Assembly (NCBI GenBank): GCA_029582265.1
Contig: CM055823.1
Span: 20,642,827 to 20,706,826 of the forward strand
Direction of reading: 5' to 3'
Length of the DNA: 64,000 bases
Source: Zoroaster sp. YZ-2022
Lineage: Eukaryota; Echinodermata; Asteroidea; Forcipulatida; Zoroasteridae
Shown: positions 44,794 through 56,644 of the stretch, in pieces
Numbering within the stretch: the stretch's first letter is position 1
How the letters are laid out: every line of letters starts with the position of its first letter
Notes under the pieces: model-generated
The model's database searches: none
What the model was told of the DNA's origin: nothing
The model's input: only the letters and a program-made list of their open reading frames with translations
Made by a program: the position numbers and the translations under genes

Positions 44794-45853
44794 AAGGGCA
44801 AAACAAGTCTCCGGTTTCTGGACTCCACATTGCATTGCTTCAGACCCGCACATAGGCATTTTTAGTTTTCTTTTTGTTTTTTTGGCTACATGTACATGAA
44901 AAGATGTCCAATTGCAGCCAAAATTACTGGATCAATTGGAATTCTGCCACGCTTTGTTTTAAATGATTTTTTTTCACATACATAATAATAATAATGTGTG
45001 GACTTATATAGTGCATGTATCCACCAACTGAGTGGTGCTCAAGGCGCATTATATTATTACCCCTGCTCATAAGGCTCATAAATCATTCCCTGAAACCATC
45101 TCAGCTCCCTGGGGAGTATACAGCTCAATTGCTGCCATTACAGCGCATATAGGGCTAATCAACCAACTCTGCCCTCACAGGTACCCATTTAACCCCTGGG
45201 TGGAGAGAAGCAATTATGGTTAAGTGTCTTACTCAAGGACACAAGTGTCACGGCCGGGATTCGAACCCACATTCTGCTGCTAACACCAGAACTTGAGTCC
45301 GATAAGCTAGACCGCTCGGCCACGACACTCCACATAGGCATTTTTTGGTTTTTTTTTTTTTTTGGCTACATGTATGAAACGATGTCCAATTGCAGCCAAA
45401 ATTACTGGATCAATTGGAATTCTGCCACGCTTTGTTTTAAATGATTTTGTTCACATACATGTACATGTAGGGCCGGTATGAACATTTGACTAATTTGTGA
45501 GGTTTTTTGGTCTCTGTGTACGTCAGCATTTTTTATTTTATTTTTGCTATGAAACGATGTCCAATTGCAGCCAAAATTGCTGGATCGATTTGAGCTCTGC
45601 CGTGCTGTGTTTTAAACATCTTTTTTTTACATATTTATACAATGTAGGGGTATGAACATTTGCCCGATTTGTGAGGCCTCTCATAACCACCATACTTTGT
45701 GTATGGGAAAACTGGACTGGTTCCAATCATGTATTTCACTGGTTTGGCAAGAATAAAAGATTACAAAAAATTTTAAATTAGGAAAAAAGTGCATCAAAGC
45801 ACCGATTTTGAAGCCGACCTATGACCAGAAACTAGAGACTTTTTTTGCCCTAT
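44794..45853. mobile_element. family G element with internal tandem copies and a SINE insertion
   Basis: Ends GGGCAAAACAAGTCTCCGG and CTAGAGACTTTTTTTGCCC. The internal block GATGTCCAATTGCAGCC to GCCACGCTTTGTTTTAAATG occurs three times (about 44900, 45380 and 45557). A full-length SINE lies between the first two. Confidence 0.75.
44983..45333 (-). mobile_element. tRNA-derived SINE, full length
   Basis: On the minus strand the tRNA-like head reads GTGTCGTGGCCGAGCGG (A box), then GGGTTCGAATCCCGGCC (B box). The central domain, body and an (ATT)n tail follow. The long-arm tRNA layout suggests a Leu- or Ser-type tRNA origin. CACATA occurs at both borders and may be the target duplication. Confidence 0.9.
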
Positions 45854-45936
45854 TAGGAATGACTTGTAAAAATGCTTGTATCCAGGTACAAATGTATGTG
45901 TACATGCACTGGTCAGATACAATGTATCCCTATACA

Positions 45937-46251
45937 TTAACCTTAACTCCCTAGGCCCATTTGCTTACACATAACCTGAATCCTCCAAAATCCTTCAGTA
46001 GTAAAGCAAGCACATGACATGTATGCACACATGTGTTTCTAATCCGTGATACATGTACATGGCCAGGGACCCTCCCTGCATGCATGGAGCAATAAACAGT
46101 GTCCACTGACCCAAGCACTGACCTTGCAATCACTACAACAAACATGGATGTACATGTACCATGGAAAGGCAAGTATGCCTAATAACCTCAATCCTCCAAA
46201 ATCCTTCACTTTAGCAAAGAGGATTTGAGGATTTGGGAAGGTTAGGGTTAA
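45937..46251. mobile_element. family A TTAA-type MITE with a single minisatellite unit
   Basis: TTAACCTTAACTCCCTAGG and GGGAAGGTTAGGGTTAA ends, TTAA on both sides. It contains only one 44-bp unit, and therefore approximates the ancestral unexpanded element. Confidence 0.9.
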
Positions 46252-46993
46252 TTGTACCAAATACTCATGAAAGGTGATTTCAACTAAATACATGTATGGG
46301 ACAAAATACAGGCAACATATAGATGCATATAGCACAGGAGTTAGTCAGATGTGAAATGAACACAAAAGAAAAAAGGTCTAAAAATCAGAGTCGGGTACTG
46401 GTCGTGGTGCTGAGACTGGGCAAAAAAGGGGGATTAAGTACACTTATGAATAGAAGTACATGTACATGTACAATACCAGGAGTTTTTGGCTAGAGGAAGA
46501 GATTATGAGATTAGTGAAAAGCAATGAGTCATTGACTCATCCCTATTTTGTCCAGTCCCAGACCTGACTCTACTTTTTATATCTTTATTTTATTTTATTT
46601 ATTTATTTATTTTTTTGTAAACTTAATTATATGTTTTTGCCAACTATACATGCAGTGAACCGTACAGTTATTGGAACCAGACCACACCAAATTTCCCATA
46701 CACAAAGTACATGTGTGGTGGCTAAGCTAAAGGCCTCAGAAATTAGGTAAACATTCATACCCCTCTGTGAAAAATTCATTTAAAACACAGTGCGGAAGAA
46801 TTCCAATCGATCCAGCAATTTTAGCTGCAATTGGCGACAAGGTAAACTAAAAAATGCCGATGTGTAGGTCTGAGGCGACACGCGTGCGGTGACAATCCCT
46901 GCTGAGATGAATTAGCATTGAAGCATATCACCCCACCCAATCATGTGACTTTGACTTTAACTATGATCCCCAGTTCATGTGGCTATTTAAAAC
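46252..46993. other. non-coding stretch with a family G internal fragment
   Basis: Positions about 46655-46892 match the inside of family G elements (GGAACCAGACCACACCAAAT, AGAATTCCAATCGATCC). The rest is without a gene. Confidence 0.6.
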
Positions 46994-47390
46994 TAGGGCT
47001 GTGCCAGGTATCTGTATACCCGACCGAAATGGTCATTACCCGGTTCCATTTTTCGGTTCCAATTACCCGTAAACGACTTTTTAAAATTCAGACTTAACAT
47101 TTGAGCGGTGCAAACAGAAATCTGTGACTCTTGAACAATATTGTAATGTTTACACTTTTACAGACAATTATCTTTAAATTCAAGAGATTACACTCCAATA
47201 AAGAAAAGATCGATTTAAGTATGGTATCCTCTGTATTATAAAAGTCAATTTGTTACCATTTACAGTACATGTATAATTTGTACACCACCGGAGGCATGTT
47301 TTCAACAAAAATGAGAACGGGTATCCGGGTATCCGAAGTGTCCTGATGTCGGTATCCGGTTCCAAAAATATCCGAAAACGCACAGCCCTA
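46994..47390. mobile_element. family J hAT-like MITE with 8-bp duplication
   Basis: The termini TAGGGCTGTGC and GCACAGCCCTA are perfect inverted repeats, flanked by TTTAAAAC at 46986-46993 and 47391-47398. The interior is rich in ATCCG/GGTACC-type pairs (GGTATCCGG, ACCCGGTTCC). It has no coding capacity. Confidence 0.92.
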
Positions 47391-47398
47391 TTTAAAAC

Positions 47399-47864
47399 AA
47401 TACCTACATGCAAGCAAAATATTTGGTGATTATCATTACAGAATCAACCTGATTTTGTTATATCTTTTATTTTATTTGTCCAAGTTACCATGGTAATATA
47501 ATCAATAATGTCATCAACCTTGATCCCCCAGAACTGTACATGTAAAAAGGGTAGTGTTTGCCCACAAACATGCCACAGTCTGGCTGCAGTTGATTCAATT
47601 ATCCAATAATACAAAAGTTATTATATACCTGTATCCAATATCCCTCACTTACATACATGTACACCATATTATGGATTGGAATGTAAACTTATCCAGAGAC
47701 CGGGCCACATTTTTTCCCCAAAGCATGATTGCAGTGAATGAAATCATGCTTTTGTAAAAAGGAATCGGAAAGATTACCTTCCTCACTACTAATTTTTTTA
47801 TTTATTTATTTTTATTTTTATTTATTTTTTAAGGACGATCACCAAAACATTTTTTTTGATGGCC
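47399..47864. other. non-coding stretch
   Basis: AT-rich, with TTTATTTATTT-type simple sequence near 47800-47830. No gene seen. Confidence 0.45.
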
Positions 47865-48382
47865 TTAAAGAGGGGCTCTAAGGTCAAATTTAGTTTTGTG
47901 ATTTTCCAATAACTAGAGTCCTTATTAAAGTGTGAAAAAAATTACAAAAAAAATTATTCTCTAACCTCACGTTAAAGTGATGTAAAATGTCATTTTATTT
48001 GATAACCTTCCTGTGTGAAATTTGTTAACATCCAAAGACAACAGTGACGTCACATTTCAAATAAATGGATCTCTACATTTTTGTACGCTGAATTTGCAGT
48101 TCATTCCTGAATCTCCACAATATTTGATCAAATCGGCATTGAAATTGACTTTTTGACAAACAAAAAATTCCTGTATGGAATGTTACAGACTCATTTACCG
48201 TAAGAAAATAGTGACGTCATGTTTCAAATATCGCTCTGAAAGGGTATCAAATAAAATGATATGTTACACCACTTTAAAGTGAAGTTAGAGACTTGTAATT
48301 TTTTTCACACTTTAATAAGGACTCTATCTATTGGAAAATGAGTGCATCACAAAACTGAATTTGACCTTAGAGTGCCTCTTTA
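47865..48382. mobile_element. family L TTAA-type element with long inverted repeats
   Basis: TTAAAGAGGGGCTCTAAGG and CCTTAGAGTGCCTCTTTAA open inverted repeats that continue imperfectly for more than 100 bases (AAGGTCAAATT, TAATAAGGACTC, TTACATCACTTTAA-type motifs). TTAA lies at both borders. It is non-coding. Confidence 0.85.
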
Positions 48383-48520
48383 ACAAGCTGTTAGCACCAT
48401 GAAGCATGTGTCCAGCCAAGATTTCAACTGCCAGGCCAGAATGGATAATTTAGGTTGTAAATGTACATGTAATGTGTGTTCATACATAGGACCTATTGGA
48501 GATCAGTATTTATCAATTGC

Positions 48521-48823
48521 TTAACCCTCCTATGATTACAAGGGTCAAAATCAGTCAAAATGTTGATATACATGTACTTGCCAAGGTGTATCGAGTGCAC
48601 TTAAAAAGTCAAACACTGTCAAACCTTATGTGTAGTTCGTCCATAATTTACAGGTCAAAATGAGTCGACCACAAGCATTGTCTGGTGTTGTTCAGGGTGG
48701 TCAAAATGACAGTCAAAACCAGTCAAAAGTGCACATTTGGGTCAACAGTCAAAACAGGCAGTTGACTGATTTTGACCTCTGTAGCTACTTGCCACTGCAG
48801 TGCAGCTATAGTAAGAGGGTTAA
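48521..48823. mobile_element. family C TTAA-type MITE, inverted orientation
   Basis: TTAACCCTCCTATGATTAC and AGTAAGAGGGTTAA ends. Its interior is the reverse complement of the copies at 30649 and 43470 (GGGTCAAAATCAGTCAAAA). Confidence 0.82.
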
Positions 48824-49171
48824 TAGGCCACCAAGTTTATAAGATGTGTTTTACCGGCAATTGACAGATTTTTTACTTTGGATTGAAACTTCGATAATTT
48901 CCTTTCCAAAGGGAAAACAGATTCTTTGAAATGATATAATTCACAAATTAGTTGTCAGAAAGTTGGATTAACAGTAAAAAAAAAAGTGCCAAAATTATGG
49001 CTGGACCCACCATAAATTTATTCGGTACATAATGTACATTTACATACATGTATATATTTACTGTAAAACCATGTTTCTCACAATTATTATGAGAAATGTG
49101 TCATTTTACAGCATTTGTATTCACTTCATCAAGTAAAATAGAAATGTTATGATGAACAAATCCAATTTCCA
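48824..49171. other. non-coding stretch
   Basis: Nothing recognised. Confidence 0.45.
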
Positions 49172-49815
49172 TTAACCAGTTCGCTTCGGAGGCCGTGTAT
49201 ACACGCAATTTTTTTTTGTACAGCGGATCGGAGAGCGTCTAAACACGCATTCCGATTTTTGTGTGTGTCACCGGGAGACTTGTCAACATGCCACACGTGG
49301 CATGCCGTCGTGGCGGCTGACTTGTATACACGCAATCGTTTCTCGGAGTCCATGGGGTCACGGTTCGGTGGCCCCGGACAAAATGCACTGCAAATACTGA
49401 ACGAGTTCACTCTTTTTGTTGATTTTTGCCTAATCCCTTTATCCAAGACCTGTTCCTTTGACGTACCAGCCAAGCATTTGTAAAGACGGATTTATATCCA
49501 TTGTTTACGAGGCATTCGATCTCTCTCCAGGTATGCCGTCTTTTCGACCGGGTGCTGGTCGCTGGTCGCTGGTCGCTAATAGGCCGTTGCATCGGAGCTT
49601 GCCAACGGTCTAATTGTGCTGATCAAACACAACCGTAATTAAACATTTAATTCTCGAAATGTCAATGAGTAAAGGTGTTTATTTGGTTGTCCGAACTTAG
49701 TTTCATTGACAAAAAAAAATTATTAATGGCTAGAAATTTTTTCAGATTTTTCACTGAAAATAAACCCGCACGGGGGACCAGAAAAAAATACATATTCCTG
49801 ACGTCAACTGGTTAA
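49172..49815 (-). mobile_element. family I TTAA-type element
   Basis: TTAACCAGTTCGCTTCGG and GACGTCAACTGGTTAA ends with TTAA at both sides. It is the inverted counterpart of 37610-38217, about 640 bp. A frame on the minus strand (FSICSAFCPGPPNRDP) is partly preserved between copies, but with stops before it. Confidence 0.85.
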
Positions 49816-50246
49816 AATAGCAAAAAATTTCCATTAAAATACATGTAGCAAAAAACACAGGTGATAAATCTTAAAATATTCAATCAATCAATAATAATAA
49901 TGATAAAATCATCCCCTAGCCTGGTCAAATTTGTTTCCTTAAGCGAGACAGCAGTGACAGCTAGAAATGTATAAGGAAATGGAAAAACATACCCTCCCTC
50001 GCAACCCAATATTTGTTTTTTGATAAACCATCCACCAAGTTATTTTTTTACAAGATATAAAATGCCCTATGAGGCAAACACATAGTGCATGTCCTGCTGA
50101 GATTTCAACTTTAGCCCTTGACCCACCCCCCCCCCCCCAAAAAAAAATTAAATAAATAAATAAAAATACCCTTCATCACGAACTACGTATAAGCCTTTCA
50201 CCATTTTTTTAATTTATTTTAATTTTGTTTTACATGTTGATTGCCT
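49816..50246. other. non-coding stretch
   Basis: A poly-C then poly-A run near 50125-50147. No gene. Confidence 0.45.
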
Positions 50247-50477
50247 TCTGGAAAGGTACAGTACATCATCAGTAATGTTGGCAAAACTACTTCTAAAAGT
50301 ATCCTTACTTTTCTTTACATCCTTCTATTGAACAACCAATCTTTTGAGTTTCAGCTTATTACGTTGTGTTGTTCACAAGAAAATAGATAAAAATGGTATT
50401 CCTTTGTTTAATATCCATTCTATTAATGTGGAATTATTGAAAACAGTACTCTTTCTTAAATTTCAACTAAAAACTAC

Positions 50478-50888
50478 TTAACCCCTTGCATACGGTATTA
50501 TTTTTACCGAGAGTGAAGGTGGTTGCGGCCAACCACGGAACGTCTGTGAGGCTGTGGAGCGCCAGATCAAACCCGGCCTTGGACATGTGCACAACTCCGC
50601 TGTTCAGCCAAGCATATAGACAGAACAATAAGCGGGCAAGCTAAACCGGGCATACCCTATATTGTACGTGAAGTCCCCACATAGCGTAATTGAAAGGCCA
50701 GTGTTCAGAAAGCTCATGAAAAGGCTGTATTCAGAATGCTTTCGAAAGCCCAATCTATTATAACACTCCATTTCAAGAACAATATGGTCCACCAAACTAT
50801 TAGCCTTCTTGAAGATTTCAATTCAAGGCGAATTCTCAATTAATTCACCGGCTGTGGCTATAGCCGTCAACTGTACGCAAGGGGTTAA
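50478..50888. mobile_element. family F TTAA-type element
   Basis: TTAACCCCTTGCATACGG and CTGTACGCAAGGGGTTAA are inverted repeats with the TTAA duplication. The 411-bp interior shows no coding region. It is the only copy in the window. Confidence 0.85.
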
Positions 50889-50894
50889 TGTTCC

Positions 50895-51291
50895 TTAACC
50901 CTCCTTTTTCAGTGTTGTTCTTTACAAAGTGGACCCATACTTCAAAATGTCACAACCTGGACATTTTGAGGTATACACTTTCTTATCTAAAGATGAATGG
51001 CATTCCCCAAGGCTCTTTAGAGAGATGAGGTAAACTGAAGCAGCCACCTGCTTTGTTTCATTGCAAGGCTAACTTGAAATAAACCAGTGCAGTAACTTGG
51101 GGTATACACATACTGTGTGAAGGTCAGAACACTTTGTTTTTGTCCCAGACCCAGGGGCATTTTGGGGTATCCATGTACCATTCTTGTGTACAGTATGCAA
51201 TATTTTAAGGCATGCATAGAAAAAGCATTGTGTACAAGTAGCAGTTTTTGTTTTTGTAGCATTTTGGAGACTGCATGTATACAAGGGTTAA
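50895..51291. mobile_element. family C-like TTAA element
   Basis: It begins TTAACCCTCCTTTTTCAG and ends TATACAAGGGTTAA. It is the same subfamily as 55019-55410 (AGTGTTGTTCTT, CAGCCACCTGCTTTGTTTCA). The right terminus has lost the full AGGAGGG. Confidence 0.75.
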
Positions 51292-51362
51292 AAAATAACA
51301 GCATCTCAGATGTATTTCTAGGGAAGATTAACACCATAATCAGCTTTATACTAAGTTTTACA

Positions 51363-51568
51363 TTAAAGGGACAATATCGTCACGGTCAACAGGGCATGGA
51401 ATGTTTGTTTGAGATTTACTCAGTGACTGAAAATAATACCCCACATGGTAAGGTCATAATACCGTTGATGCCGCATAAATGAGCCAGTACTTTTCAATCA
51501 TTGTGTTCACCTACAATTCCATGCCCTGTTGAAAGTCTGCTCTGATCATGACGATATTGTCCCTTTAA
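51363..51568. mobile_element. family D TTAA-type MITE
   Basis: TTAAAGGGACAATATCGTCA and GACGATATTGTCCCTTTAA ends, TTAA at both sides, 206 bp. One of the best-preserved copies. Confidence 0.9.
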
Positions 51569-52154
51569 AATGTGACCAAATGGTTATCTCTGAATTCACA
51601 ACAGAGTCTAACACTTGGTTTCTCTCAATTCTCTGAAAGGTACAAATATTATTATAAAACGGGAGAATCAACAGCGATTCTGACATATGTCTTACCTTTA
51701 ACAAGACATAAATGCCACATGAAGCTGACACATGTCCTGTCAAAGATTTCAACTGCTGCGACAGAATGGAAAATTATTCCCTGACCCGGTCAAATTTTCT
51801 CCCTTACAAGATTGCAGTGACAGATGTATTGTAATGGGAAAAGGGAAAAAACAACTTGATTTTATACAAACCTTTATTTTCATGCTTACAACAATAAGTA
51901 CATTATGGTACAGCAATAACAAATCCTTTACATTAACTTAACATGTTGGAAAGGGCAAACATAAACGTGAACGAATAATTATTATTATTTATTTATTTTG
52001 TTATTTTACTGTTTTCAACCAACAGCCGTAAACCGCCAATAACAGGTTAGGATAAAACATAATCTAAAAAATACCAAAAAAATATCAACAAACAGCAAAG
52101 TTTTAAAAATATTAACAAAAATTGCAATATATTTCAAATACCATATGTAGGGGG
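51569..52154. other. non-coding stretch
   Basis: AT-rich; no gene or repeat family recognised. Confidence 0.45.
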
Positions 52155-52729
52155 TAGGGCTGTGCGTTTTCGGATATTTTTGGAACCGGATACCCAAAAT
52201 CAGGAAGCTTCGGATACCTGGATACCCGTTTTCATTTTTGTTGAAAACATGCCTCCGGTGGTGTTCAAATACATAACATGTACTGTAAATGGTAACTAAA
52301 TTGACCTTTATAATACAGAAGATACCATACTTAAATTGATTTTTCTTTACTTTGTCGTTTTTATTGAAGTAAAATAATTAGGCAAACATTCCCTCTTGTG
52401 CAGCTGGTTTGATAAGTTGCTTGAAGCAGCCACTTCCAGGCCCTTTGCAGTCTTAACGATTCGATACAATGTATCACAAACAGTTGGAGAAAAGTGTATG
52501 GAAAAAGTCCATAAAATACATGTACATGTAGTACAAAGGCTTTATTGGAGTGTAATCTCTTGAATAAAAGATAATTGTCTGTAAAAGTGTAAACATTACA
52601 TTTTTCAAGAGTCACAGATTTCTGTTTACTCTGCTCAAATGTTAAGTCGTTTAAGAGTAATTGGAACCGAAAAATGGAACCGGGTAATGACAGTTTCGGT
52701 CGGGTATCCGGATACCCGACACAGCCCTA
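52155..52729. mobile_element. family J hAT-like MITE
   Basis: TAGGGCTGTGCGTTTTCGG and CCCGACACAGCCCTA ends, the same family as 46994-47390 but inverted relative to it (GAAAACATGCCTCCGGTGG shared as complement). It is preceded by GTAGGGGG. Its right flank runs straight into the 33-bp array. Confidence 0.85.
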
Positions 52730-52936
52730 GGGGGGAAAAGATACCCGGATACCCGGCACAGCCCTAGTAAGGGGAAAAAGATACCCGGATCAGCCCTAGT
52801 AGGGAGGAAAAAGATACCCGGATCAGCCTTAGTAGGGAGGAAAAAAATACCCGGATCAGCCCTAGTAGGGAGGAAAAAGATACCCGGATCAGCCCTAGTA
52901 GGGAGGAAAAAGATACCCGGATCAGCCCTAGTAACC
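52730..52936. repeat. 33-bp tandem array derived from a family J terminus
   Basis: About six units contain GATACCCGGATCAGCCCTAG then TAGGGAGGAAAAA. Each unit repeats the transposon end (CAGCCCTA) plus the adjacent GTAGGG target sequence. The array is followed by GTAACCTG and a remnant family D end (TACTGCCCCTTTAA). Confidence 0.9.
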
Positions 52937-52964
52937 TGTTTATCATGACAATACTGCCCCTTTA

Positions 52965-54188
52965 AAAACATTCAAATCATGTATCAGTTTTGCGATGTTT
53001 TCTCAAAAACTTGAGCACCTATTGTGACATATGGAGAAGTTTTGTCTCATATGCGAGTGCTCTCTATAGTCCAGATCTCCGCTGCAATGATTAAACAATA
53101 GCGGATTTTTTAGAAACCTCGTAAAAAAACTAGTAAACATTTTCTGCAGGACCACCGCCAATATTTAAAAGAGAAAACATTACTTTTTCATTTGATACAA
53201 CTTTTTATACGGTATTTGAAACTTTACCCACCGTACTTGAACCAAATTAGGTCGTCAAAATTAACCGCACATAGAAAATGCACTGGTAAACCCGTCACGT
53301 TTGGAAATCTATATTTAGACCATCCGTTGACATCGTCCCAAGAACAGTCACAGAAAAGAAATTTAGTTATAGTAGAATCATTCCCATTGGTTAGATTGTC
53401 TGATTTCAGAAAATTACCCACAGTACCCATCCAATCCAAAATGCTGTCAAATCTCTAATCGGGAAAACAGGTCTTGAATAATGATGAGCTAGTGCGGACG
53501 AAACCATTATTTGGAGTAGGGTATACAAACATTCGTTAGAACATAAAGCCGGAGGATTATATACATTGTTACAAACTGAATTTGTGGTTATATTTAACTC
53601 AAGTGTAATTCTACATTAAAAGTTTTGATTGAAACTCAAAAATAATTAGGGTACATGTATCCACCACATGCACAAACTCACCCACCACGCACGTACACAC
53701 AGCAGCAATAATGCAGGCAGCATGCGCAGAAGCCACACGGACATACGTCGCGCAATGTAATTTACATATTATAGCGCCCTCGCGCAGACAGCACAAACGG
53801 AAAAATGAAACAACTTCTCCATATGTGGAACTTTCACAGGTTTGTTTTGATAAAAACCAGAGGGTTAAAAATAAACGTAATTTATCATTTATAGATATTG
53901 TACAAAGATTTTTCCAGGACAATCACCAATTGTTTTTATTTATTTTATTTACTTATTTTTTTTATAATTTTTTTAAACATTGCCTTACATGTTGGAGGTA
54001 GTGTTTACCTTTGTCAAGCTAAAAAATAAAATCAATATTAAGTGTTACAAAAACTTACTTGGTGTAAATTTAAGGATGATAGCCAGCATCCCTTCAAATC
54101 TTTCTCTGAGGTGTCATCATTTTTTTTAAATAAAGTCAAATATAATTCACAAATTAAACAAGTCTGAATTTTTGTGACAAATTGTTTT
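52965..54188. other. non-coding stretch with unassigned open frames
   Basis: Open frames of 70-90 codons occur on both strands around 53190-53460 and 53610-54000. Neither shows a recognisable domain or convincing splice sites. Repeated TTTATTT-type sequence lies near 53935-53970. Confidence 0.4.
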
Positions 54189-54669
54189 TTAACCCTCCTA
54201 TTAACCCTCCTACAATCAGTGAAATTTTTGGAACAACCCATTCAGGCCACTCCAAGCCATTGCTATGGTGTAGGCAGTGGCTCCTCATAGCTATACTGCA
54301 TAGTAACATAATGCCTCATATGTCTGTTGGTTTTAGTGGTTTGTGACTGACATATTGCAGGGCATATTACTTTGTTCCAAACTCAGTGGCTGGTGGTAGG
54401 TTACTATGGAGAGTCTGTGTTTACCAAATAACTGCTGAAAATCCCAATGGATGATGGAGGCTTGGTATGGTTTATTGGTCTCAGTGGCTGATGGTGATTT
54501 ATTATTGGGAGTTTGTTTACAGTACAACCTGCTGAAAATAAGGTCAACTGTGGTATACATGTGTCTTTATATGCATATATGTACATTGGAGAGTACTTCA
54601 AAGGGGCAGTGTGGCTTATATGCACAAACAATGTGTGTACAACACATTGGACATGTGTAGGAGGGTTAA
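54189..54669. mobile_element. family C TTAA-type element with duplicated left end
   Basis: The left terminus TTAACCCTCCTA is present twice (54189 and 54201). The right end GTGTAGGAGGGTTAA closes at 54669. The interior has inverted and direct repeats of GGCTGGTGG/TGGTTTATTG type. The double end may be an abortive second insertion at the same TTAA. Confidence 0.8.
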
Positions 54670-55017
54670 TAATAATAATAATGTGTAGACTTATATAGCA
54701 CACGTATCCACCAACTGAGTGGTGCTCAAGGCGCATTATATTATTACCCCTGCTCATAAGGCTCATAAATCATTCCTGAAACCATCTCACCTCCCTGGGG
54801 AGTATACAGCTCAATTGCTGCCATTACAGCGCATATAGGGCTAATCAACCAACTCTGCCCTCATAGGTACCCATTTAACCCCTGGGTGGAGAGAAGCAAT
54901 TATGGTTAAGTGTCTTGCTCAAGGACACAAGTGTCACGGCCGGGATTCGAACCCACATTCTGCTGCTAACACCAGAACTTGAGTCCGGTAAGCTAGACCG
55001 CTCGGCCACGACACTCC
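54670..55017 (-). mobile_element. tRNA-derived SINE, full length
   Basis: The head (minus strand) reads GTGTCGTGGCCGAGCGG then GGGTTCGAATCCCGGCC. The central domain, CTGGGGAGTATACAGC-complement body and (ATT)n tail are complete. It sits exactly between two family C elements, having used the AT-rich TTAA junction. Confidence 0.9.
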
Positions 55018-55018
55018 A

Positions 55019-55410
55019 TTAACAGTGTTGTTCTTAACAAAGTCGACCTCAAAATGTCACAACTGTGACACTTTGAGGCACACACTTTCTTATCTGAAGA
55101 TTAATGGCATTCCCCAAGGCACTTCAGAGAGATGAGGTAAACTGAAGCAGCCACCTGCTTTGTTTCATTGCAAAATACACTGTAGCAGGAGTTATCTACA
55201 AAATACCATGTGGCACACTGGGGCACACTCGGTTTGTGTGAAGGTCAGAACACTGTTTTTTGTCCCAGGGGCATTTTGGGGTATCCATGTACCACTCTTG
55301 TGTACAGTATGCAATATTTTAAGGCATGCATAGAAAAAGCATTGTGTATTTCGCAGACACAAGTTTTTGTGGCATTTTGGAGACTGCATGTACATATATA
55401 CAAGGGTTAA
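55019..55410. mobile_element. family C-like TTAA element, left end deleted
   Basis: It begins TTAACAGTGTTGTTC, lacking the CCCTCC present in the sister copy at 50895, and ends ATACAAGGGTTAA. The interior matches that sister copy closely. Confidence 0.75.
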
Positions 55411-55473
55411 TGAACATAAAGATCATCAATTAACCTTTTGTAACACATTTTCACTATTGTCTCATTAACAACA

Positions 55474-56644
55474 TTAACCCTAACTCCCTAGGCCCATTTG
55501 CTTACACATAACCTGAATCCTTCCTAACTCCCTAGGCCCATTTGCTTACACATAACCTGAATCCTTCCTAACTCCCTAGGCCCATTTGCTTACACATAAC
55601 CTGAATCCTTCCTAACTCCCTAGGCCCATTTGCTTACACATAACCTGAATCCTTCCTAACTCCCTAGGCCCATTTGCTCACACATAACCTGAATCCTTCC
55701 TAACTCCCTAGGCCCATTTGCTTACACATAACCTGAATCCTTCCTAACTCCCTAGGCCCATTTGCTTACACATAACCTGAATCCTCCCTAACTCCCTAGG
55801 CCCATTTGCTTACACATAACCTGAATCCTTCCTAACTCCCTAGGCCCATTTGCTTACACATAACCTGAATCCTTCCTAACTCCCTAGGCCCATTTGCTTA
55901 CACATAACCTGAATCCTTCCTAACTCCCTAGGCCCATTTGCTTACACATAACCTGAATCCTTCCTAACTCCCTAGGCCCATTTGCTTACACATAACCTGA
56001 ATCCTTCCTAACTCCCTAGGCCCATTTGCTTACACATAACCTGAATCCTCCCTAACTCCCTAGGCCCATTTGCTTACACATAACCTGAATCCTTCCTAAC
56101 TCCCTAGGCCCATTTGCTTACACATAACCTGAATCCTTCCTAACTCCCTAGGCCCATTTGCTTACACATAACCTGAATCCTTCCTAACTCCCTAGGCCCA
56201 TTTGCTTACACATAACCTGAATCCTTCCTAACTCCCTAGGCCCATTTGCTTACACATAACCTGAATCCTCCAAAATCCTTCAGTAGTAAAGCAAGCACAT
56301 GACATGTATGCACACATGTGTTTCTAATCTGTGATACGTGTACATGGCCAGGGACCCTCCCTGCATGCATGGAGCGATGAAACAGTGTCTACTGACCCAA
56401 GCACTGACCTTGCAATCACTACAACAAACATGGATGTGGATGTACATGTACCATGGAAAGGCAAGTATGCCTAATAACCTCAATCCTCCAAAATCCTTCA
56501 CTTTAGCAAAGAGCATGTAGCATGTAACCTCAATCCTCCAAAATCCTTCACTTTAGCATAGAGCATGTAGCATGTTGCTCAATCCTTCAAAATCCTTCAC
56601 TTTAGCAAAGAGGATTTTGGAGGATTTGGGAAGGTTAGGGTTAA
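55474..56644. mobile_element. family A TTAA-type MITE with about 18 minisatellite units
   Basis: TTAACCCTAACTCCCTAGG and GGGAAGGTTAGGGTTAA ends, TTAA on both sides. The 44-bp array covers about 55478-56268, and the shared body follows. The body has an extra copy of the CCTCAATCCTCCAAAATCC segment compared with 45937. Confidence 0.92.

Larger units (their letters stand above)
50247..51366. mobile_element. family E remnant interrupted by two TTAA-type MITEs
   Basis: E-type pieces lie at about 50247-50477 (GTACATCATCAGTAATGTTGG, AGTTTCAGCTTATTACG split in the text as two motifs) and 51292-51362 (AGGGAAGATTAACACC, ATCAGCTTTATACTAAG). They match consecutive parts of the copy at 6749-7567. The gap holds a family F and a family C element, and a family D element follows at the next TTAA. 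Confidence 0.75.

Noticed and set aside
53192..53458. Two opposing frames of 70-88 codons
   Set aside because: No domain, no convincing splice sites, and both strands are open to a similar extent.
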